Source: Propionibacteriales bacterium
GTDB lineage: Bacteria; Actinomycetota; Actinomycetes; Propionibacteriales; Nocardioidaceae
Length of the DNA: 43,469 nucleotides
Assembly: GCA_013821195.1 (NCBI GenBank)
Contig: JACDHG010000002.1
Span: 1 to 43,469 of the forward strand
Direction: 5' to 3'
Shown: positions 39,716 through 43,469 of the stretch, in pieces
How positions within the stretch are numbered: the stretch's first letter is position 1
Layout: each line of letters begins with the position of its first letter
Notes under the pieces: model-generated
Databases searched by the model: none
What the model was told of the DNA's origin: nothing
What the model saw: the letters and a program-made list of their open reading frames with translations, nothing else
Made by a program: the position numbers and the translations under genes

Positions 39716-40768
39716 ATGAGCGAGATCCTGACCGAGACCGAGAGACGGTCCAACAAGTCGCCGCTGAGTGGGGTCAGCTTCGACGGCTCCGCCCCGCTGC
39801 TCGAGGTCGAGGACCTGGAGGTGGAGTTCCACACCCGCGACGGGATCGCTCATGCCGTCAACAACGTGAGCTTCACGCTGCGAGAGGGCGAGACGTTGGG
39901 CATCCTCGGTGAGTCCGGATGCGGCAAGTCCGTCACCGCCCAGGCCATCATGGGCATTCTCGACACCCCGCCGGCGAAGGTGACCGGTGGGCAGGTGCGC
40001 TACCGCGGTGTCGACCTACTCCAGCTCGAGGAGAAGACTCGTCGCCACATCCGGGCCAACAAGATCGCGATCATCTTCCAGGACGCACTCTCGTCACTCA
40101 ACCCGGTCTTCACCGTCGGCTGGCAGCTAGGCGAGCTGTATCGCAAGCATGCGGGTGCCAGCCGGGCACAAGCCAAGTCCAAGGCGGTCGAGCTGCTCGA
40201 TCTTGTGGGCATCCCGGGAGCACCTGCACGCATCAACAGCTTCCCGCACCAGTTCTCCGGCGGGATGCGCCAGCGGGTGATGATCGCGATGGCGCTGGCT
40301 CTCGAGCCCGACATCATCATCGCCGACGAGCCCACCACGGCACTCGACGTGACCGTGCAGGCGCAGGTGATGACATTGCTGTCGGACCTGCAGCGGGAGA
40401 TGCGGTTGGGGCTCATCCTGATCACGCACGACATGGGGGTGGTGGCCGACGTGGCCGACAAGATCTGCGTCATGTACGCCGGGCACGCCGTCGAGCGGGC
40501 GGACGTCTACGAGATCTACGAACGCCCCGCACACCCCTACACCAAAGCGCTGCTCGAGTCGATCCCCCGCGTGGACCAGAAGGGTCAGGACCTCACGGTC
40601 ATCAAGGGTCTGCCGCCCGCCCTGGTCGACCCGCCCCCGGGCTGCTCCTTCCACCCCAGGTGCGCCTTCGCCCGAGACCGGTGCACGACCGACGAGCCAC
40701 CGCTCTACGAGGTCCCCGGCAACCGCCTCAGCGCCTGCCACTACTGGGAGGAGGTGCTCGAGTCATGA
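39716..40768 (+). CDS. peptide ABC transporter ATPase, DppD/OppD type
   Basis: 350 residues from ATG 39716, eight bases after a GAGGAG. GESGCGKS (P-loop), FQDALSSLNPV (Q-loop), HQFSGGMRQRVMIAMALALE (signature) and IIADEPTTALD (Walker B) are all intact, as is the switch His in LILITHDMGVVA. The C-terminal oligopeptide-transporter tail carries four Cys (CSFHPRCAFARDRC and SACHYW), the [4Fe-4S]-type site known from Opp/Dpp ATPases. It energises import together with the next ATPase. The stop overlaps the next start (ATGA). Confidence 0.94.
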   Translation: MSEILTETERRSNKSPLSGVSFDGSAPLLEVEDLEVEFHTRDGIAHAVNNVSFTLREGETLGILGESGCGKSVTAQAIMGILDTPPAKVTGGQVRYRGVDLLQLEEKTRRHIRANKIAIIFQDALSSLNPVFTVGWQLGELYRKHAGASRAQAKSKAVELLDLVGIPGAPARINSFPHQFSGGMRQRVMIAMALALEPDIIIADEPTTALDVTVQAQVMTLLSDLQREMRLGLILITHDMGVVADVADKICVMYAGHAVERADVYEIYERPAHPYTKALLESIPRVDQKGQDLTVIKGLPPALVDPPPGCSFHPRCAFARDRCTTDEPPLYEVPGNRLSACHYWEEVLES

Positions 40769-41895
40769 GTGCCGACATGACCGAGACGGAGCAGGTGACC
40801 GAGGACACCGGCGACGATGTCGTGCTCGAGGTCCGAGACGTCAAGAAGCACTTCCCCCTGACCCGCGGCATCGTCTTCAAACGCACTGTCGGTCATGTGC
40901 AGGCCGTCGACGGGGTCACCCTCCAGCTCGAGCGCGGCGAGACGCTCGGCGTCGTCGGCGAGTCCGGCTGCGGCAAGTCGACGTTCGGCCGTCTCCTGAT
41001 GGGGCTCGAGCGCCCCACCGCTGGCTCCATCAAGCTGCTCGGCGAGGAGATGGCAGGTCTCGACGCACGAGGTCTGCGGCGGATGCGGCGCAACATCCAG
41101 ATCGTCCTGCAGGACCCGTACTCCTCGCTGGACCCGCGGATGACGGTGGGAGACATCGTCGGCGAGCCGTATGACGTCCACACCGACGTCGTACCGAAGC
41201 AGGATCGACGCAAGGCGGTCCAGGACCTGCTCGACGTCGTCGGTCTCAACCCCGAGCACATCAACCGCTACCCGCACCAGTTCTCGGGCGGACAACGGCA
41301 GCGCATCGGCATCGCTCGTGCGCTCGCACTGCGGCCGAAGATCCTCGTCTGTGACGAGCCGGTGTCGGCACTCGACGTGTCGGTCCAGGCGCAGGTGGTC
41401 AACCTGCTCGAGCGGTTGCAGGACGAGCTCGGCCTTTCCTACGTCTTCATCGCACACGACCTCTCGGTGGTGCGCCACATCTCCGACCGGATCGCGGTGA
41501 TGTACCTCGGCAAGGTGGTCGAGATCGGCGACGAGATGGAGATCTACGAGCACCCGACGCACCCGTACACGCAGGCGCTGTTGTCGGCAGTGCCCGTGCC
41601 CGACCCTCGGCTGCGTGGACACCGTGACCACATCGTGCTCGAGGGCGATGTGCCGAGCCCCGCCAACCCGCCGTCGGGATGCCGCTTCCGGACCCGGTGC
41701 TGGAAGGCGGAGGACGTGTGCGCCAAAGAGGAGCCGCAGCTGGTGGTCCGCGGCCCGTCAGGGCACCTGTCCGCCTGCCACTTCGCCGAGGAGCGAGACG
41801 TGATACACGCGATCGACATACCGACTTCGGCGGCCGACGACGACGGTTCTGGCGATCCGAGCCCCGGGTCGGTTGCACCAGGACCAACCGCGTGA
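40765..41895 (+). CDS. peptide ABC transporter ATPase, DppF/OppF type
   Basis: 376 residues from ATG 40765. GESGCGKSTFGRLLMG (P-loop), LQDPYSSLDPRMTV (Q-loop), HQFSGGQRQRIGIARALAL (signature), ILVCDEPVSALD (Walker B) and FIAHDLSVVRH (switch) are all intact. The Cys tail is CRFRTRCWKAEDVC with SACHF. An acidic, Ser/Pro-rich extension of about 30 residues (SAADDDGSGDPSPGSVAP) follows the normal end and is unusual for the family. Its coding sequence covers the ribosome-binding region of the next gene, whose GTG overlaps this stop. The ORF track's longer start is a shadow in the upstream ATPase gene. Confidence 0.94.
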   Translation: MSADMTETEQVTEDTGDDVVLEVRDVKKHFPLTRGIVFKRTVGHVQAVDGVTLQLERGETLGVVGESGCGKSTFGRLLMGLERPTAGSIKLLGEEMAGLDARGLRRMRRNIQIVLQDPYSSLDPRMTVGDIVGEPYDVHTDVVPKQDRRKAVQDLLDVVGLNPEHINRYPHQFSGGQRQRIGIARALALRPKILVCDEPVSALDVSVQAQVVNLLERLQDELGLSYVFIAHDLSVVRHISDRIAVMYLGKVVEIGDEMEIYEHPTHPYTQALLSAVPVPDPRLRGHRDHIVLEGDVPSPANPPSGCRFRTRCWKAEDVCAKEEPQLVVRGPSGHLSACHFAEERDVIHAIDIPTSAADDDGSGDPSPGSVAPGPTA

Positions 41896-42887
41896 CCTTC
41901 TCGACGCGGATGGCGGTGAGCGTCTGCGGCGCCCTGATCGGGCTCTTCGCAGCCGCCTGCTCCGGGGGTCAGCCGACCGGCGTCGACCCGGAGCCAGCGC
42001 CCCCGTCGGGCTCGTCCCTCGATCAGGCGGTCGCGCCCGAGCTGCCTGAGTGGGAAGGTCGCTCGGGACTGAGCGTCCCCCGGGACGACTTCGCCACAGC
42101 CGTGATCGGCGACGAGATCTGGGCCTTTGGCGGCATGACCGGTGATCGGGGCGACCGCCTCGACACGGTGGAGATCTACGACACCCGCACGGAAGGCTGG
42201 CGCTTCTTCGACAAGACGATGCCCGAGGGCATGGCGTCCTTCGAGGCGGCCGCGATCGGTGACCGCGTGTTCATGTTCGGCGGTCTCGACCAGCGCACCG
42301 AGGCGAGCGACTTCTCGGCAGTGCTCGACACCTCGACCGGGAAGTGGCGGCGGCTGCCGCCCCTGCCCGTGCCACGGTACTCGCACACGGTCACCCTTCA
42401 CGACGGGCTGATCTACGTGATCGGTGGCGAGGGCGGCCAAGGCCCGGTCGAAGCAGTCGACATCTTCGATCCGGACACCGGATCGTGGTCGACCGGCGCC
42501 CCGATGCCCAGCGCCCGTGGCTCGCACGACGCGGTCTCGGCCGGCGGCGACATCTACGTGCTCGGCGGTTGGCTCGACTCTGGCCCGACCGACCTGGTGC
42601 AGACGTACGACCCTGACATCGACCGGTGGGCGAGGGCTGAGCCGCTGCCCGAGCCGGTGTCGCGAGCGGGTGCTGCGGTGCTTGACGGTCGCCTCTGGGT
42701 GTCCTTCCACGAGTTCTCAGCAGTGCTGGACCTCGCCGACGGGACGTGGTCGCCCGCCAATCCGCTCACGCAGTCGCGGCACGGTCTTGGCTACGTCGCC
42801 GTCGACGGCGCCATCTACGGCATCGCGGGGTGCACCGAGACCCCTCTGCGCGACGTCCGAACCGTCGATGTGCTCGAAGTGGACTGA
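41892..42887 (+). CDS. Kelch-repeat lipoprotein coupled to the peptide transporter
   Basis: 331 residues from GTG 41892, which overlaps the ATPase stop (GTGA). A short signal peptide ends in a lipobox (LFAAACSGG), so the protein should be lipid-anchored outside. Then come five or six Kelch blades, each with the GG and spaced Tyr/Trp pattern: AFGGMTGDRGDRL, VFMFGGLDQR, IYVIGGEGGQGPVEAVDIFD, IYVLGGWLDSGPTD and IYGIAGCTETPLRDV; the blade at DGRLWVSFHEFSAVLDLADG is degenerate. A beta-propeller that binds ligand or protein is expected. Its place as the last translationally coupled gene of a peptide-import operon suggests a surface partner of the transporter. No enzymatic motif is seen. Confidence 0.85.
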   Translation: MTFSTRMAVSVCGALIGLFAAACSGGQPTGVDPEPAPPSGSSLDQAVAPELPEWEGRSGLSVPRDDFATAVIGDEIWAFGGMTGDRGDRLDTVEIYDTRTEGWRFFDKTMPEGMASFEAAAIGDRVFMFGGLDQRTEASDFSAVLDTSTGKWRRLPPLPVPRYSHTVTLHDGLIYVIGGEGGQGPVEAVDIFDPDTGSWSTGAPMPSARGSHDAVSAGGDIYVLGGWLDSGPTDLVQTYDPDIDRWARAEPLPEPVSRAGAAVLDGRLWVSFHEFSAVLDLADGTWSPANPLTQSRHGLGYVAVDGAIYGIAGCTETPLRDVRTVDVLEVD

Positions 42888-43055
42888 GCTCGACGCCGGA
42901 AGTGCGGTGAGGAAGTTGCCTGGGCAAAAAAAATGGGTTGCGCTGCGGCGCGATCAGTGTTCCCAGATCGTTACCGGTCGTGCGCCGGACTGGAACCGTC
43001 GTTGGCATAGAGTCCGAGACGCCAACCAGCGCTGTCAGAGAAGAAGGGGACGGAG

Positions 43056-43469
43056 ACGGCTACGAATCTTGAGACGCTCGGCGCCGGTGACCCGGGTGAG
43101 CCTGAAATCGGCAGCGGGCCGAACAAGAAGATCGTCGGCAAGTCCCCCGGACGTATCGCGTTCGAGCGGTTGCGCGCCGACAAGGTCGCCGTGATATGCG
43201 CAATTTCGGTCACCATTTTGGTCACGTCGTTCTTCGTGGCGTTGCTGGCGACGGCGCTTTCGACGACCATCGGCGTATCGATCGGTCTCATCGCCGGATT
43301 CTCCCGTGGGGCTCTCGACCGTGGCATCTCCTTCATCATCGACACCTTCCTGGCCTTTCCCTTCATCCTGGGCGCCCTGGCTCTGTCCCCGATTATCACC
43401 TCTCGCTTCGCCACCGAGCCCGCTGCGCTTGCTCGTGCTTCGCTGATAGCCCTAATCGCTGTCTTGGTG
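43056..43469 (+). pseudogene. second DppC-like permease, damaged start and missing loop (runs off the window)
   Basis: A stop-free frame of 138 codons reaches the window edge. It reads as a DppC/OppC permease: GRIAFERLRADKVAVICAIS (start of span 1), then LLATALSTTIGVSIGLIAGF and DTFLAFPFILGALAL. Span 1 runs straight into TSFFVALLATAL, so the ~60-residue outer loop with its conserved Gly-Arg-Asp element is absent. No ATG, GTG or TTG follows the in-frame stop at 43008. ACG 43056, six bases after AAGGGG, sits where ATG is expected. AT-ending codons (ATA, ATT, CTA) are commoner than in the neighbours. The 168 bases after the Kelch gene hold an A8 run and nothing else I recognise. Confidence 0.6.

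Noticed and set aside
42931-42938. A8 run after the Kelch gene as a terminator of a minus-strand gene
   Set aside because: No hairpin adjoins it and no minus-strand gene ends there.
1-43469. CRISPR array, tRNA or rRNA genes
   Set aside because: No regularly spaced repeats, no T-loop/acceptor pairs and no rRNA-like blocks were seen. The only repeats are the paired 50-bp element, the MMPL 27-bp repeat and local dyads.

Overview
The window is chromosomal DNA of a high-GC actinobacterium. Short intergenic gaps, many ATGA/GTGA stop-start overlaps, frequent GTG and TTG starts, TANNNT-type -10 boxes close to start codons and the gene families all fit. The order icmB-like gene / M23 peptidase / pcrA, a DUF222 (13E12-type) relic, and guaA beside a ChoD-like GMC oxidoreductase and a GabD2-like dehydrogenase suggest Propionibacteriales (Nocardioidaceae-like). 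That placement is inference. I found no tRNA, rRNA, CRISPR array, integrase or intact insertion sequence.

Region 1 (1-8.7 kb) holds an epoxide-hydrolase-type alpha/beta hydrolase, a stand-alone B12-binding mutase subunit, a membrane-anchored M23 peptidase and PcrA helicase. These are followed by a decayed stretch. It contains a DUF222/HNH-endonuclease remnant with its own terminator between two ~50-bp imperfect direct repeats, a 44-bp AT-rich dyad, a methyltransferase, a small membrane protein, a response-regulator pseudogene with several single-base deletions, a small membrane ORF and a glycerophosphodiesterase.

Region 2 (8.8-20.7 kb) begins with a tightly packed plus-strand operon: two ABC exporter halves, a miniature DUF664/DinB-like protein, a patatin phospholipase, a PlsC-like acyltransferase, an SPPY-motif methyltransferase and a coiled-coil protein. 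The first exporter half has lost its own ATP-binding motifs but keeps a perfect LSGGQ, and the second has the opposite pattern, so a heterodimer would have one intact ATPase site and one ruined site. A membrane desaturase, two small membrane proteins and an MMPL transporter follow. Lipid turnover and export is the recurring theme.

Region 3 (20.8-30.7 kb) starts with a minus-strand operon of four different glycosyltransferases, all joined by overlapping stop and start codons. Next come a 14-TM-type MFS pump whose promoter is overlapped by a CsoR/FrmR-type dyad, and a metal operon (CmtR-like ArsR sensor, then two cation diffusion facilitators) ending in a CNNM/CorC-type relic. A PAP2 phosphatase, a DUF4383 protein and a doubtful small ORF complete the region.

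Region 4 (30.8-43.5 kb) carries guaA, a ChoD-like GMC oxidoreductase and a GabD2-like aldehyde dehydrogenase on the minus strand. A complete peptide ABC transporter operon follows on the plus strand (binding lipoprotein, two permeases, two ATPases), with a Kelch-repeat lipoprotein translationally coupled to its end. The window closes inside a second DppC-like permease that has ACG where its start codon should be and lacks the loop after TM1.
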